Shown: positions 16,933 to 26,519 of the stretch, in pieces
Layout: every line of letters begins with the position of its first letter
Numbering within the stretch: position 1 is the stretch's first letter
Source: Saprospiraceae bacterium
GTDB lineage: Bacteria > Bacteroidota > Bacteroidia > Chitinophagales > Saprospiraceae
Assembly (NCBI GenBank): GCA_028280415.1
Contig: JANQLV010000023.1
Coordinates: forward strand, 186,001-250,000
Direction of reading: 5' to 3'
Length of the DNA stretch: 64,000 bases
Notes under the pieces: generated by a model
Seen by the model: only the letters and a program-made list of their open reading frames with translations
Database searches by the model: none
Told to the model about the DNA's origin: nothing
Position numbers and translations under genes: made by a program

Positions 16933-17814
16933 ATGAATATTCCCAGTCTACAAGAGTGGAAAGCCTTTGGCACGTATCATCAGATCGGCAATCATCGGGT
17001 TTTTGTTATTGATCAGGGCTCACATGAAGAGACGCTTGCTATCCTGCACGGTTATCCGAGTGCTTCTTATGATTATCATGCCGTTTTACCTTTTTGGACC
17101 AGGCACTATCGGGTCGTTGTACACGATCACCTGGGTCTGGGCCTTTCGGATAAACCAGAGGCTTATTCTTATTCCTTGATTGATCAAGCCGATGTAGCGC
17201 TGGACCTTTGGCAAAAGCTCGGGCTACAGGAAGTACATTTATTGGCACACGATTACGGAACCAGTGTGGCGACTGAGCTTATCGCCAGGGCGAACCGGGC
17301 CTACGAACCAGTACGACTAAAAAGTATTAACCTTGGCAATGGCAGTATGCTCATCGAAATGTCTCAACTGTTGATTACTCAAAAACTATTGAAACACGAT
17401 TTCTGGGGGCCTATCCTGGCCAAGCTTAGCAACCGATCTATATTCAACAACAGCTTTCGAAAACTTTGGGCGGATCGATCCAAAATAAACGATCAGGAGT
17501 TTGATGTCCTTTGGGAAATGCTGAATTACAATCAGGGACGCAAAGTATTACCGAGGGTAAGCAAGTATATTGAGGAAAGGAAAAAGTTTTGGCATCGCTG
17601 GATCGGTGCTTTAATGCAAACAGATCGACATATCAACCTGCTCTGGGCAGATAAAGATCCCGTTGCGATTATAGACATGGCATATGAACTGGAAAAAAAG
17701 ATTCCATCTAACAGCTTAAAGGTCCTTCCGAATATAGGTCATTATCCAATGTTGGAAGCTCCTGAGCTTTATGCAAATACTGTAATGGATTTTATAAAAA
17801 CTACATCTGCCTAA
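16933..17814 (+). CDS. Alpha/beta hydrolase, MEST/haloalkane dehalogenase-like
   Basis: 293 residues of alpha/beta-hydrolase fold. LHGYPSASYDYHAVLPFW holds the oxyanion HG motif; HDHLGLGLSDKP follows; the nucleophile elbow is AHDYGTSVATEL, where the nucleophile is Asp, as in epoxide hydrolases, haloalkane dehalogenases and the MEST group. The acid is probably in LLWADKDPVA and the base His in NIGHYPMLEAP. The HDYG elbow and the following NLGNGSM stretch resemble the MEST-like family more than true dehalogenases. Cytoplasmic; substrate unknown. It is divergent from the metallopeptidase cassette and convergent with cydB. Confidence 0.82.
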   Translation: MNIPSLQEWKAFGTYHQIGNHRVFVIDQGSHEETLAILHGYPSASYDYHAVLPFWTRHYRVVVHDHLGLGLSDKPEAYSYSLIDQADVALDLWQKLGLQEVHLLAHDYGTSVATELIARANRAYEPVRLKSINLGNGSMLIEMSQLLITQKLLKHDFWGPILAKLSNRSIFNNSFRKLWADRSKINDQEFDVLWEMLNYNQGRKVLPRVSKYIEERKKFWHRWIGALMQTDRHINLLWADKDPVAIIDMAYELEKKIPSNSLKVLPNIGHYPMLEAPELYANTVMDFIKTTSA

Positions 17815-17873
17815 GCAAAATAATTATGAAATGTTTTTATTGTTTAACTACAATCATTTCCGGATAATAGGCC

Positions 17874-18869
17874 TCATTTTTTAAAAACCCGAAACAAATA
17901 ATATAAAGAAGGAAAGATCGTCATTACTCCAAAGGCTAATGCTCCAAAAAGAATTTTCATCGTGGCCGGAGGAGCCGCTGCTTCATAAATAGTCAATGTA
18001 CTCGTATCTGAAAAAACAATCAGATCGGGCCATTGAATAATAAACCAGCCGGAAAAAATAAATAAAATCTGTGCGCCTACCAGTATTCGTAAAGCCCAAA
18101 TCCTTTTTTTAAGGATCATTTTAAAAATAAAAGGCACCAATACAGTAGCAATCAATCCACAAGTAATTGATAAAGGCTGTGCTTGAAAAGCCTGGTGAAA
18201 AGTTAAACCCTGCCAATAGGAACTCATAAAAATCAAACAGCCAGAAATAACAGAAGCAATGAATAATCTTTTCGAAAACCGATGAATCAAATCATAGCCC
18301 GCCTCTGTTTTTACTTCCCCCAATAAAAAGATCGCAGCAATATACGCTGATAAAATCGCCGTAAAAATACCGACTGACAAGCAAAAAAGATTGGCCCAGG
18401 GAGCAATATAGTATTCATAAAAACTCAAGCCTTCCAAAGAGTTTGGAATCGTTCCTCCAAAAAAAGCGGCAATAGTTATTCCCAAAAATAAAACAGCCAG
18501 TATACTTGAATAGCGAAATATCCGGCTATACCATTTTTGTGATCTGTCTTTGAAAGCATCATAATGTCTAAAGGTAAATGCCGCACCTCTGAAAATAATA
18601 CCGGTCAAGATAATAAGTATTGGAATATGTAATGCTGTTGAGAAAATCGCATATGCTTCCGGAAAGCCGTTAAACAGAATAACCAATGCAATGATCAACC
18701 AAATGTGATTGGCTTCCCAAACCGGAGCCATGGCTTTGGAAATCGTTTCATTGGCTTTGTCTCCGATAAATATCTCTATAATGCCTGCTCCAAAATCTGC
18801 ACCACCCAACAAAGCATATAGGACCAGGCTGATTCCCATAATAATACTAACCAATTCGATGTATCCCAT
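17874..18869 (-). CDS. cydB: Cytochrome bd oxidase subunit II
   Basis: 331 residues with about eight membrane segments. The N-terminal LYALLGGADFGAGIIEIF and VWEANHIWLIIALVILFNGFPEAYA blocks are signatures of CydB. With CydA it forms the quinol oxidase that reduces O2 to water at low oxygen. Its ATG overlaps the cydA stop codon by one base (TGATG), so translation is coupled. It is the last gene of the two-gene cyd unit; no CydX-like small gene was seen downstream, and cydCD are not in the window. Confidence 0.95.
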   Translation of the reverse strand: MGYIELVSIIMGISLVLYALLGGADFGAGIIEIFIGDKANETISKAMAPVWEANHIWLIIALVILFNGFPEAYAIFSTALHIPILIILTGIIFRGAAFTFRHYDAFKDRSQKWYSRIFRYSSILAVLFLGITIAAFFGGTIPNSLEGLSFYEYYIAPWANLFCLSVGIFTAILSAYIAAIFLLGEVKTEAGYDLIHRFSKRLFIASVISGCLIFMSSYWQGLTFHQAFQAQPLSITCGLIATVLVPFIFKMILKKRIWALRILVGAQILFIFSGWFIIQWPDLIVFSDTSTLTIYEAAAPPATMKILFGALAFGVMTIFPSLYYLFRVFKK

Positions 18870-20176
18870 CAGGCATTATATTTAATATGAATGGATTTTA
18901 TTTGTCTTGACATCAGCCAAACCACTGCTAATGTGAGTAGAGTATAAATCAGTACTATGAAATATAGCGAATACTGAATCCCCGGCATTGGAGTTAGTGC
19001 ATCTTCGGTTCGCATTACCCCATAAATGATCCAGGGCTGGCGACCAACTTCCGTTACCGTCCATCCGGCCTCAAGCGCGATAAATCCAAAGGGCGTTGCC
19101 AGGGCAATAAGCCAGAGCCACCACCTTTTACCCAGATAATCCCATTTCCGCCAGCGCATAAAAAAATACAATAATCCTATGCCCATCATTAAGGCTCCCA
19201 ATCCTATCATGATTTGAAAGGCGAAATGGGTAATAGCTACGGGAGGCCGTTCATCTTCAGGAATCTGATCGAGACCGATCACTTCTGCCTGAAAATCCCC
19301 ATGTGCTAAAAAGCTTAATGCTCCCGGAATTTTAAGCGCATATTTTACTTCTTTGGTTTCATCATCGGGAATACCACCTATTATTAAGGGCGCCCCTTTT
19401 TCCGTATGATAATGCGCCTCCATTGCTGCGAGTTTTGCCGGTTGTCGTTTGGCAATATCTTTGGCTGCAAGATCGCCTGTGATCGGCATAGCAAAGGCTG
19501 CAATCGAACCAAAAATCAATGCAATTTTGAGTGCTTCTTTATGAAAGCGAATATTTTTCCCGCGCAGGAGCATGATGGCATGAACCCCTGCAACAGCAAA
19601 ACCCGTACTCGCAAAAGCAGCAAAGGTCATATGCATGGCCTGCGTAAACCAGGCATCGTTGAAAAGTGCTGCAACAGGATCGATATTAAGATATTCTCCA
19701 TTAACAAAGTCAAAGCCGGAAGGGCTATTCATCCATCCATTCGCTGACACTATAAAAATACCGGAAAAAACTCCGGATATGCCTACAATAATGCCCGACC
19801 ACCAATGTGCTTTAGGTGGAATCTTGTTCCACCCGTAAAGAAATACTCCCAAGGCAATCGCTTCAATGAAAAAGGCCGTTCCTTCCAGGGAGAAAGGCAT
19901 TCCGAAAATCGGCCCTGCATGTTTCATAAATTCAGGCCAGAGCAAACCCAGTTCGAAAGATAATAAGGTTCCGGAGACGGCTCCAACTGCAAAAAATATC
20001 GCTACCCCTCTGGACCAGGATTTCGCCAGATCAAGATAAATCTCTTCTTTGGTCCGAAGCCATTTCCATTCGGCATAAGCCATAAAAAAAGGCATCGCCA
20101 TTCCGATGCAAGCAAAAATAATATGCCAGCCAAGAGATATAGCCATCTGCAATCTGGCCGCAAGAATGTCTTCCAT
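18869..20176 (-). CDS. cydA: Cytochrome bd oxidase subunit I
   Basis: 435 residues, about nine membrane segments. The heme-ligand His is in LGWHIIFACIGMAMPFFMAYAEW near residue 17; the conserved GRQPW motif is present (TEVGRQPWIIYGVMRT); Glu-rich helix EGTAFFIEAIALGVFLYGW is also typical. It is shorter than E. coli CydA (about 520) because the periplasmic Q-loop between about residues 240 and 305 is short, as in Firmicutes-type bd oxidases. It is the first gene of cydAB; the divergent Crp/Fnr gene 252 bases upstream is a candidate regulator. Confidence 0.96.
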   Translation of the reverse strand: MEDILAARLQMAISLGWHIIFACIGMAMPFFMAYAEWKWLRTKEEIYLDLAKSWSRGVAIFFAVGAVSGTLLSFELGLLWPEFMKHAGPIFGMPFSLEGTAFFIEAIALGVFLYGWNKIPPKAHWWSGIIVGISGVFSGIFIVSANGWMNSPSGFDFVNGEYLNIDPVAALFNDAWFTQAMHMTFAAFASTGFAVAGVHAIMLLRGKNIRFHKEALKIALIFGSIAAFAMPITGDLAAKDIAKRQPAKLAAMEAHYHTEKGAPLIIGGIPDDETKEVKYALKIPGALSFLAHGDFQAEVIGLDQIPEDERPPVAITHFAFQIMIGLGALMMGIGLLYFFMRWRKWDYLGKRWWLWLIALATPFGFIALEAGWTVTEVGRQPWIIYGVMRTEDALTPMPGIQYSLYFIVLIYTLLTLAVVWLMSRQIKSIHIKYNA

Positions 20177-20384
20177 GCTTTTGGAAATTTATTGTATTCA
20201 AAAAACAATTGAGTCCGGCTAAATGATTTGTTCAAAATACACTTTTTAGTCTAAATACTTTATACCATAGTCGCTTCTTTTACTGCTATATCTTTTGATA
20301 TTTTTCCTCTTTTAAGCCTGTACCTACCTCTGATCGTACATACAAATGCAAATCTCTTGTGATACTTCTGTTATACTTTGCGCC

Positions 20385-20392
20385 TATCTTTG
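20385..20392 (+). promoter_or_regulatory. Possible -7 promoter element of crp/fnr-like gene
   Basis: TATCTTTG fits the Bacteroidota TAnnTTTG element and lies 37 bases before the start codon at 20429. The -33 element is not clear. Confidence 0.35.
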
Positions 20393-20428
20393 AATCATTA
20401 AATTGATAAACTTTTAAAATCCAATATT

Positions 20429-21115
20429 ATGATCACTCAATATTTGAATCAGGACTATGGAAGAATTAACATGGTTTCCATAATTAGTGACAGTATCAAT
20501 GCAGAAGGGAAACCTTTTCCAGTCAAGTCTTTCTCTAAAAGTGAATATATCTATTTACCTCATAAAAGAGCGGATCAGGTATTCATTGTAAAAGAAGGCA
20601 GGGTAAAAGTCGGAACACATAGTAATGAGGGGAAAGAGGTGATAAAAAAAATAGCTGCAAAAGGAGAAGTCTTCGGAGAGTTTTCATTAATCGGTCAGGA
20701 AGTCAGAAAAGACTATGCTATAAGTATGGAAAAAACGGAAGTTTTTGTACTTACCAGTACAGAGCTATGGTCGCTGATACAAAATCATCAGGCGCTTAGT
20801 CTATATATGATGCAAATTTTGGGGAGCCGGCTAATGGATATGGAACACCGGCTGGAAACAATGGTTTTTAAAAATTCGAGAAGTAGAATTATTGACTTTT
20901 TAGAACAACTCGTTTTTAAAAGAGGGCAAAGAGTCGGCTATGAAATGCTGGTAAGAAAATTCTTTACTCATCAGGAAATTGCAAACTTAACGGCTACTTC
21001 CAGGCAAACCGTAACGATGGTCCTGAATGAACTTCGAAACAAAAACATCCTGACTTTCAATCGACGTAGGTTATTAATCAGAGATATGGAAATGCTCAAG
21101 GCAGAAGCCGCTTAG
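20429..21115 (+). CDS. Crp/Fnr-family transcriptional regulator without cysteines
   Basis: 228 residues. A cyclic-nucleotide-binding-like beta roll covers about residues 25-135 (VFIVKEGRVKVGTHSNEGKEVIKK, GEVFGEFSLIG), then a dimerisation helix, and a C-terminal winged helix at about 180-220 (FTHQEIANLTATSRQTVTMVLNEL). There is no cysteine, so it cannot carry the Fnr iron-sulfur cluster, and the cAMP-binding RS residues of Crp are not clear. The divergent neighbour is cydAB, an obvious possible target. The ATG at 20471 (MVSIISDS) is an alternative start. A TATCTTTG promoter-like element lies at 20385-20392. Confidence 0.9.
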   Translation: MITQYLNQDYGRINMVSIISDSINAEGKPFPVKSFSKSEYIYLPHKRADQVFIVKEGRVKVGTHSNEGKEVIKKIAAKGEVFGEFSLIGQEVRKDYAISMEKTEVFVLTSTELWSLIQNHQALSLYMMQILGSRLMDMEHRLETMVFKNSRSRIIDFLEQLVFKRGQRVGYEMLVRKFFTHQEIANLTATSRQTVTMVLNELRNKNILTFNRRRLLIRDMEMLKAEAA

Positions 21116-21148
21116 GTATAAAAAGTCTAAGTCTATGGGCTACAAGAT

Positions 21149-22390
21149 TTATACAGCCCTCTGATTAGAACTTGAAGTATCAGAGGCTTTTCTGAGCAGA
21201 AAATAAGTAATCAAAAAACTAATTAACATACAAATACCTCCAAGGAAGAAAGCAGATCCGGGGAAATGAAAAGGTGCGTCTTCTTTTGTAAAATAGTAAA
21301 ACACACTGGTCATTGTTACTGGCCCAAAAATCGTTGTGGCACTGATCAGACTGGTAAGACCACCTTGTAATTCCCCCTGCTCATTGGGTGGAACTTTGCC
21401 TACCATAAACGACTGAAGGTTAGGCATTGCTATTCCGCCAAGACAATAGGGAATCAAAAAAACAAACATCATCCAGGTCGAATTGGCAAAAGCAAAAAGA
21501 AACATACCTATTGTATAGAGCGCAAAGCCATAATATACACTTTTATTAACCCCAAAATAATTAGCAGATTTTTGAGCCAGCACAGCCTGCACGATTCCAA
21601 CTAATAATCCTACAAAAGCCAGGGAAAAACCAACCATCGCCTCGGACCATTCAAATTGGTACATAGTGAAGTAGGTCCAATTTGATTGTATGGCATGCGA
21701 ACCAAAATGAAGAAAAATAAAAGCAATTAACAAAACACCGATTTGTTTATATTTCGCTAATTGACGAAGCGTTCCGATGGGATTTGCACGACGCCAGTCA
21801 AATTTTCTTCTCAAGTCACGAGAAAGTGATTCCGGTAAGATAAAATAACCATAAAGGAAGTTTAAAAAAGTCAAACCTGCTGCAGCATAGAATGGAACTC
21901 TCAATCCCAACTCACCCAACAGCCCCCCAATCAAAGGACCAATAATAAACCCGACACCAAAGGCCGCCCCAATCATTCCAAAGTTTTTAGCCCGGTCCTC
22001 TTCGGTACTAACATCAGCGATATAGGCCGAGGCCGTCGTAAAACTCGCCCCGGTAATCCCGGCAATAATTCTTCCAATCAGCAACCAGGTATACGTCGGC
22101 GCAAAAGCAAGAATTAAATAATCCATCGCAAAACCAAGCAAAGAAAGTAGTATCACCGGACGTCGACCGTATTGATCACTTAGACTCCCCATAATCGGAG
22201 AGCAGATAAATTGTGCCAGTGCAAAGGCAAACAATAAATAACCACCGTAGGTACTGGCTTCGTTGATGTCAATTTGATTCATTTGTGCCAATAGCTCCGG
22301 TAGGACCGGAATAATAATTCCAAAGCCAACAACATCCAAGAGAATCGTAATAAAAATGAAATTGACAGCAGCTTTTTTATTTCCTTTCAT
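21149..22390 (-). CDS. Tet-family MFS transporter
   Basis: 413 residues with 12 predicted membrane segments. The start FIFITILLDVVGFGIIIPVLPELL is typical of the TetA/TCR branch; the loop 2-3 motif DQYGRRPVILLSL and motif C-like GFIIGPLIGGLLGELG mark a drug:H+ antiporter-type MFS protein. Substrate cannot be told; resistance to tetracycline should not be assumed. It lies 85 bases downstream of maoC at the end of the tryptophan operon and may be its last gene, in which case export or uptake of a pathway compound is possible. Confidence 0.88.
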   Translation of the reverse strand: MKGNKKAAVNFIFITILLDVVGFGIIIPVLPELLAQMNQIDINEASTYGGYLLFAFALAQFICSPIMGSLSDQYGRRPVILLSLLGFAMDYLILAFAPTYTWLLIGRIIAGITGASFTTASAYIADVSTEEDRAKNFGMIGAAFGVGFIIGPLIGGLLGELGLRVPFYAAAGLTFLNFLYGYFILPESLSRDLRRKFDWRRANPIGTLRQLAKYKQIGVLLIAFIFLHFGSHAIQSNWTYFTMYQFEWSEAMVGFSLAFVGLLVGIVQAVLAQKSANYFGVNKSVYYGFALYTIGMFLFAFANSTWMMFVFLIPYCLGGIAMPNLQSFMVGKVPPNEQGELQGGLTSLISATTIFGPVTMTSVFYYFTKEDAPFHFPGSAFFLGGICMLISFLITYFLLRKASDTSSSNQRAV

Positions 22391-22475
22391 ACTCGTTCAG
22401 GCTTAAAAACTTTGTGATTTGAAGTTTACTAAACAATCTTTCTTATTCTGCTGTCGTATTAGGTAGAATAGTTTT

Positions 22476-22937
22476 TCACTCCATCATCAAAGATATAAAT
22501 TTTGCAATACAGGCTGGCTTTTCCACGCCTTCAATTTCGATTTTACAATCGAAAAAAACTTTAAGCCCGTTGACTTGAAAATCTTCAATTTTTTCAATAG
22601 TTGTATACATCCGAATTTTTGAATTAACCGGTACAGGATGAGGAAACCGAACTTTGTCCAATCCGTAATTAAGTCCCATTTTCAAAGATTCAATCCGGAT
22701 GGTATCTTCCAAAAATCTGGAAGCCATAGATACCGACATGAATCCATGTGCAATCGTAGTGCCAAAAGGCGATTCCTTTTTTGCTCTCTCCGGATCAACA
22801 TGTATCCACTGAAAATCGAGTGTGGCTTTAGCAAAAGCATTGATCATTTCCTGTGTAATTAGGACCCATTCCGTAGGGCCAAAAGACTGACCTTCAGCGG
22901 ATCGAAAAGCTGTTAAATCCGGGAATGTTGTCATCAT
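22476..22937 (-). CDS. MaoC-family hotdog dehydratase
   Basis: 153 residues, single hotdog fold. The hydratase-2 motif is present: FQWIHVDPERAKKESPFGTTIAHGFMSVSM, giving the Asp and His of the catalytic D-x4-H-like site (HVDPERA ... GTTIAHG). Such enzymes hydrate or dehydrate enoyl-CoA type substrates. It is preceded by an SDR 27 bases upstream; SDR-MaoC pairs usually act on consecutive (3-oxoacyl / 3-hydroxyacyl / enoyl) steps. Here they sit at the end of the tryptophan operon, so they may process a late carbon fragment; this is inference. Confidence 0.87.
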   Translation of the reverse strand: MMTTFPDLTAFRSAEGQSFGPTEWVLITQEMINAFAKATLDFQWIHVDPERAKKESPFGTTIAHGFMSVSMASRFLEDTIRIESLKMGLNYGLDKVRFPHPVPVNSKIRMYTTIEKIEDFQVNGLKVFFDCKIEIEGVEKPACIAKFISLMME

Positions 22938-22964
22938 TGAATTGTTTTATGAATAGATCAAGGC

Positions 22965-23702
22965 TTATCTGGACCAGCCTCCATCAATAGTCAGGCAGAT
23001 TCCGGAGACAAAGCGGGCTTCATCCGAGGCAAGATATAAATAAGCATAGGCAATATCAATCGGATCAGCTATAAAGCCCACTGGTATGCTTTCGCGAATA
23101 GGGCCCATATGTTGCTCCGGAATCTGAGCGGTCATCTCTGTTGCTGTAAACCCCGGAGCTACGCAATTAGCGGTAATTCCGTGTTTTCCCAATTCCATCG
23201 TCCAGGTTTTCGCCATGGCAATGACTCCGGCCTTAGTTGCGGAATAATTGGTTTGCCCAAAATTACCCCGCAACCCGACATTAGAGGCCGCCGTCACGAT
23301 TCGTCCGTATTTATTTTCTTTCATAATTCTCGAAACAATCTGAGTACAGTTGAATACGCCTTTCAGGTTAATGTTAATCACTGTGTTCCACTCCTGTTCG
23401 GACATTTTGTGCAAAGTGCGATCACGAGTAACGCCGGCATTATTAATCAAAATATCAATTTTCGAATATGCGTCTACAATTTCATTGACTGCTGCCTGAA
23501 TTCCGGAAGGATCTGTTACGGATACTTTTTGAAAAAATGCTTTTCCTCCGCTTTCATTGATCTGATCTGCTACTTCTTGCCCACGCTCCAAAACATCCCA
23601 GATAAACACCCTGGCCCCTTCTCGGGCGAATAACTCTGATACAGCCTGTCCGATCCCGCGTGCGCCGCCAGTAACTATTGCGATTTTGTCTTTTAATCTC
23701 AT
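22965..23702 (-). CDS. Short-chain dehydrogenase/reductase (FabG/PhaB-like)
   Basis: 245 residues of classical SDR. Cofactor motif VTGGARGIGQAV near residues 10-21; NNAGVTRD; catalytic Ser in TAASNVG, then YSATKAG with Tyr-xxx-Lys; GFTATEMT follows. The C-terminus FVSGICLTIDGGWSR is typical of 3-oxoacyl-ACP/acetoacetyl-CoA reductases. Reaction: NAD(P)H-linked reduction or oxidation of a 3-oxo/3-hydroxyacyl compound. It lies between the Ntn hydrolase and MaoC in the tryptophan operon. The exact substrate is not readable. Confidence 0.9.
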   Translation of the reverse strand: MRLKDKIAIVTGGARGIGQAVSELFAREGARVFIWDVLERGQEVADQINESGGKAFFQKVSVTDPSGIQAAVNEIVDAYSKIDILINNAGVTRDRTLHKMSEQEWNTVININLKGVFNCTQIVSRIMKENKYGRIVTAASNVGLRGNFGQTNYSATKAGVIAMAKTWTMELGKHGITANCVAPGFTATEMTAQIPEQHMGPIRESIPVGFIADPIDIAYAYLYLASDEARFVSGICLTIDGGWSR

Positions 23703-23754
23703 CCTTTCGACCTTCGTTTATTATTGATTTCTTTAATAGTTATTTATCTCGGTT

Positions 23755-24660
23755 CTAATGATCAATAGCAAGAACGAGTTCGCCATTTTGCACATAACCC
23801 CGAGCCATTCTCTTTGTATTAAAAGCGTAGGCATAATCTCCTTTAGCATTGATTCCGATCACTCCACCTAAGCCTTTCACCCGCTCTTCCAGGTATTTGA
23901 TTGAAGACTTCGCCGCATCCATAGCTTCTTTATGTAAAAAATCATCACAAACCCTTTTGCTCAAAATAACCTTCATAATGGATTCGCCCCATCCGGTAGC
24001 GGAAACAGCACCTAGCTCATTATCCGCATAAGCTCCGGCTCCAGCTATTGGGCTGTCGCCAACTCGCCCCCGAAGTTTTCTGGCCGTTCCTCCCGTGGAA
24101 GTCGCTACTGCCAGGTTTCCCTGTAAATCCATGGCTACTGCTCCTACGGTATCTCTGGGTTGAAATTCAAAGGGATGATGTGTCTTAAAGTCTTTTTGAT
24201 TTTTAATATTGTCAAAAAAGGCCAGTTCCCGCTCTGTTAAAAGCGCTTGAGGCGCTAATTCTTCAAAGCCCATTTTCAGGGCGAAACTCAATGCACCGGC
24301 ACCAACCAAAAAGGTATGTTCCGTTTTCTCCATTACTTTGCGCGCTACACTTACCGGATGTAAAATATTCTGCAATGCAGCAACTGCTCCGAAAGCAAGC
24401 GTCTGGCCGTCCATAATAATAGCATCCAGTTCGACTTCGCCGATTTCATTCAAAAATGCTCCTCGTCCGGCATCAAAAGTAGGATCTGCTTCAAGAATAT
24501 TCACCGCTTGTTCGACCCCATCCATTGCCGACATACCTTTTTGTAATTTCGGAAAAACTTCTGATAATGCTTTCCCTACACCATTGAGATGAGCGTCTAC
24601 ATATTCGTCAGGAATGCTCCATGCCCCACCGTGTACAATGAGTCTGGCTTGATTATGCAT
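23755..24660 (-). CDS. Isoaspartyl peptidase / L-asparaginase (Ntn hydrolase)
   Basis: 301 residues of plant-type asparaginase. The precursor would self-cleave before Thr171 in RDTVGAVAMD to form alpha and beta chains; GGTARKLRGRVGDSPIAGAGAYAD and SATGWGE line the substrate site as in EcaIII/IaaA. There is no signal peptide (start MHNQARLIVHGGAW), so it is cytoplasmic. The family hydrolyses beta-aspartyl dipeptides and asparagine. Its location between the Rid-family gene and the SDR in the tryptophan operon is unexpected; it may be recruited for an amide or formamide step, or may simply be co-transcribed. The linkage is visible; a pathway role is speculative. Confidence 0.9.
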   Translation of the reverse strand: MHNQARLIVHGGAWSIPDEYVDAHLNGVGKALSEVFPKLQKGMSAMDGVEQAVNILEADPTFDAGRGAFLNEIGEVELDAIIMDGQTLAFGAVAALQNILHPVSVARKVMEKTEHTFLVGAGALSFALKMGFEELAPQALLTERELAFFDNIKNQKDFKTHHPFEFQPRDTVGAVAMDLQGNLAVATSTGGTARKLRGRVGDSPIAGAGAYADNELGAVSATGWGESIMKVILSKRVCDDFLHKEAMDAAKSSIKYLEERVKGLGGVIGINAKGDYAYAFNTKRMARGYVQNGELVLAIDH

Positions 24661-24703
24661 ATATTACTTTTCAGTTTGTGATGAAGTACTCGTATAAGTC
24701 GGG

Positions 24704-25117
24704 TCAAGCAAGCGGTTTATAGGCTATGGCCTTAATTTCGATTAAAAGATTAGGATGTGGAAGCTGATGTACCGCTACAGTAGTCCGCGTAGGGCCCTTA
24801 TGATCAAAGAAAGTACCATAGACTTCGTTATATCCTTTGAAATCTTGCATGTTGACCAGAAATGTGGTGATATCGATGATGTCTTCGATTCCTGCATCCA
24901 TACTTTGGAGTAGAGCGCCAATATTTTCAATAACCGCCCGGGTCTGCTTACGAATATCGAGCTGCCAATTCCCTTCTTCATCTTGCTTTGCGCCAACGTG
25001 GGTGTTATCCGGCCGGCGACTACTGGTTCCGGAAACATAGATAAAATCTCCGACGCGTTTCACATGAGGATAGTGTCCGAGTGGTTGAGCTTTATTTTCG
25101 AGTACTTTGCTATCCAT
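24704..25117 (-). CDS. amnD: Rid-family deaminase, probable 2-aminomuconate deaminase
   Basis: 137 residues of RidA/YjgF fold. Start [24 protein letters not shown], then [40 protein letters not shown], ending [24 protein letters not shown], with the conserved Arg and Glu of the imine site. Within this family the 2-aminomuconate deaminases (AmnD/NbaF) are of this length and sit in tryptophan meta-cleavage clusters. The start overlaps the kmo stop by 8 bases, so the two are coupled. The expected reaction is 2-aminomuconate to 4-oxalocrotonate plus ammonia. The assignment leans on context; a general RidA function remains possible. Confidence 0.8.
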   Translation of the reverse strand: MDSKVLENKAQPLGHYPHVKRVGDFIYVSGTSSRRPDNTHVGAKQDEEGNWQLDIRKQTRAVIENIGALLQSMDAGIEDIIDITTFLVNMQDFKGYNEVYGTFFDHKGPTRTTVAVHQLPHPNLLIEIKAIAYKPLA

Positions 25118-26477
25118 AATTAAAAGTATTTCTCAGATCTAAAATCTTTTCCATCACCTCATCCTGATTCAAATCTTCGGGCTCGTGATCTGTACAAAGA
25201 TCAAGAAGCAGCTCATCCTGTTTTCTTCCGATCTTCATTGCCTTCGCGTAAGGGAAATCCGGTCGAAAAGTAACCAGAGAATATTTAGAATAATAATTCT
25301 GATAATTCTGTTCGAGTTGCATTTCGAGTTTTCGCTTTCTGATAAAATCAGGATCATCTACTTTATCCCGCATTTCATAAAAATTGTCAATGGCCAAATC
25401 GGCAATCGCATTGGTGTTTTCCGCCCGCATATCCTGGAAAACAGAAAAAACTTTTCCCCAGTCTCCTTCGTGTTTTTCAAGAACATCATCGAAAACCGCT
25501 ACGTCTTCGAAAGAAGCATTCATTCCCTGTCCATAGAAAGGAACAATTGCATGTGATGCATCTCCCATAATCAACGTTTTTCCATATGCTTGCCAAGGAT
25601 AACACTTGATCGTCCCCAAGGTCCCCACCGGGTTTTCAAAATATTCCTCCAAATAATTTGGCATATAAGGAATGAGGGTGGGGAATTCTTTTTCAAAAAA
25701 GGCTTTGACTTTTTCTTTGCTATCCAGGTTATCAAATCCGTTTGGTCCTTTAAAAGGATGAAACATGGTCACGGTAAAACTTCCATCCAGATTGGGCAAG
25801 GCTATAATCATAAAGCTTCCTCTTGGCCAGATATGCAGGGCATTTTTTTCGATTCGCCAACCGCCTCCTTCTGCGGGTGGAATAGTCAGTTCTTTATAGC
25901 CATGTCGTAGAAAGTTTTGGGAGTAATTGAAAAGGAGTTCTGTTGTTTTACCCATCATGCTCTGTCTCACCGCAGAGCCTGCACCATCCGTTCCGATCAC
26001 TATACTTCCAGACTCCTCATACAATTCACCGGTCTTCATATTGCGAAAAGTAGCCCTTGCGTTTTCGATATCAACAGATTCGCATTTGCTGTTAAAGAAA
26101 ATTTTCACATTATCAAATGCATCGGCAGTATCAAGCAGAGCCATATTCAACCCTTCCCGGGAAACAGAATTGATATGATCTTTTTCGCGGCCACTGTACG
26201 GAGAGTAAAAGCTATCTTCTTCCGCGGGGTGAATCATTCGCCCTTTCATCGGAATGCAGACATTGAGAATTTGTTCTTTTATCCCAACTTTGTCAAGTGC
26301 ATTCAAGCCCCGATCGGATAAAGCCAGATTGATGGATCGCCCGGCATCTACATGCTGCAAACGCATATCTCCTCTTCGCTCGTGCAAATCTACTTTATAA
26401 CCACGCTGTGCTAGTCGCAGGCCCAGTAAGGTTCCACAAAGTCCGGCTCCTACAATAATTATTTTTTCATCTTTCAT
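25110..26477 (-). CDS. kmo: Kynurenine 3-monooxygenase
   Basis: 455 residues. FAD site [20 protein letters not shown] at the N-terminus; DG-type motif in [35 protein letters not shown] is the second FAD motif and is the KMO signature. HERRGDMR and [16 protein letters not shown] are typical of KMO. It hydroxylates L-kynurenine at C3 using NADPH and O2. The C-terminal helical region (about 380-455) corresponds to the membrane-associated part in other KMOs but shows no clear transmembrane span here. It lies between kynU (42-base gap) and the Rid gene (overlap). Confidence 0.96.
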   Translation of the reverse strand: MKDEKIIIVGAGLCGTLLGLRLAQRGYKVDLHERRGDMRLQHVDAGRSINLALSDRGLNALDKVGIKEQILNVCIPMKGRMIHPAEEDSFYSPYSGREKDHINSVSREGLNMALLDTADAFDNVKIFFNSKCESVDIENARATFRNMKTGELYEESGSIVIGTDGAGSAVRQSMMGKTTELLFNYSQNFLRHGYKELTIPPAEGGGWRIEKNALHIWPRGSFMIIALPNLDGSFTVTMFHPFKGPNGFDNLDSKEKVKAFFEKEFPTLIPYMPNYLEEYFENPVGTLGTIKCYPWQAYGKTLIMGDASHAIVPFYGQGMNASFEDVAVFDDVLEKHEGDWGKVFSVFQDMRAENTNAIADLAIDNFYEMRDKVDDPDFIRKRKLEMQLEQNYQNYYSKYSLVTFRPDFPYAKAMKIGRKQDELLLDLCTDHEPEDLNQDEVMEKILDLRNTFNYG

Positions 26478-26519
26478 TTGAATTGAAGTTTTAAGTATTC
26501 AGAGATCAGGTTTGGCATT

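Noticed and set aside
20288-20301. ATATC-TTTT-GATAT inverted repeat between cydA and the Crp/Fnr gene
   Set aside because: The half-sites run opposite to the TTGAT-N4-ATCAA Fnr pattern and it is AT-rich enough to arise by chance; not called as an operator.
21149-22390. Tetracycline resistance gene
   Set aside because: The transporter belongs to the Tet-like MFS branch, but that branch is broad; nothing in the sequence or surroundings shows tetracycline export.
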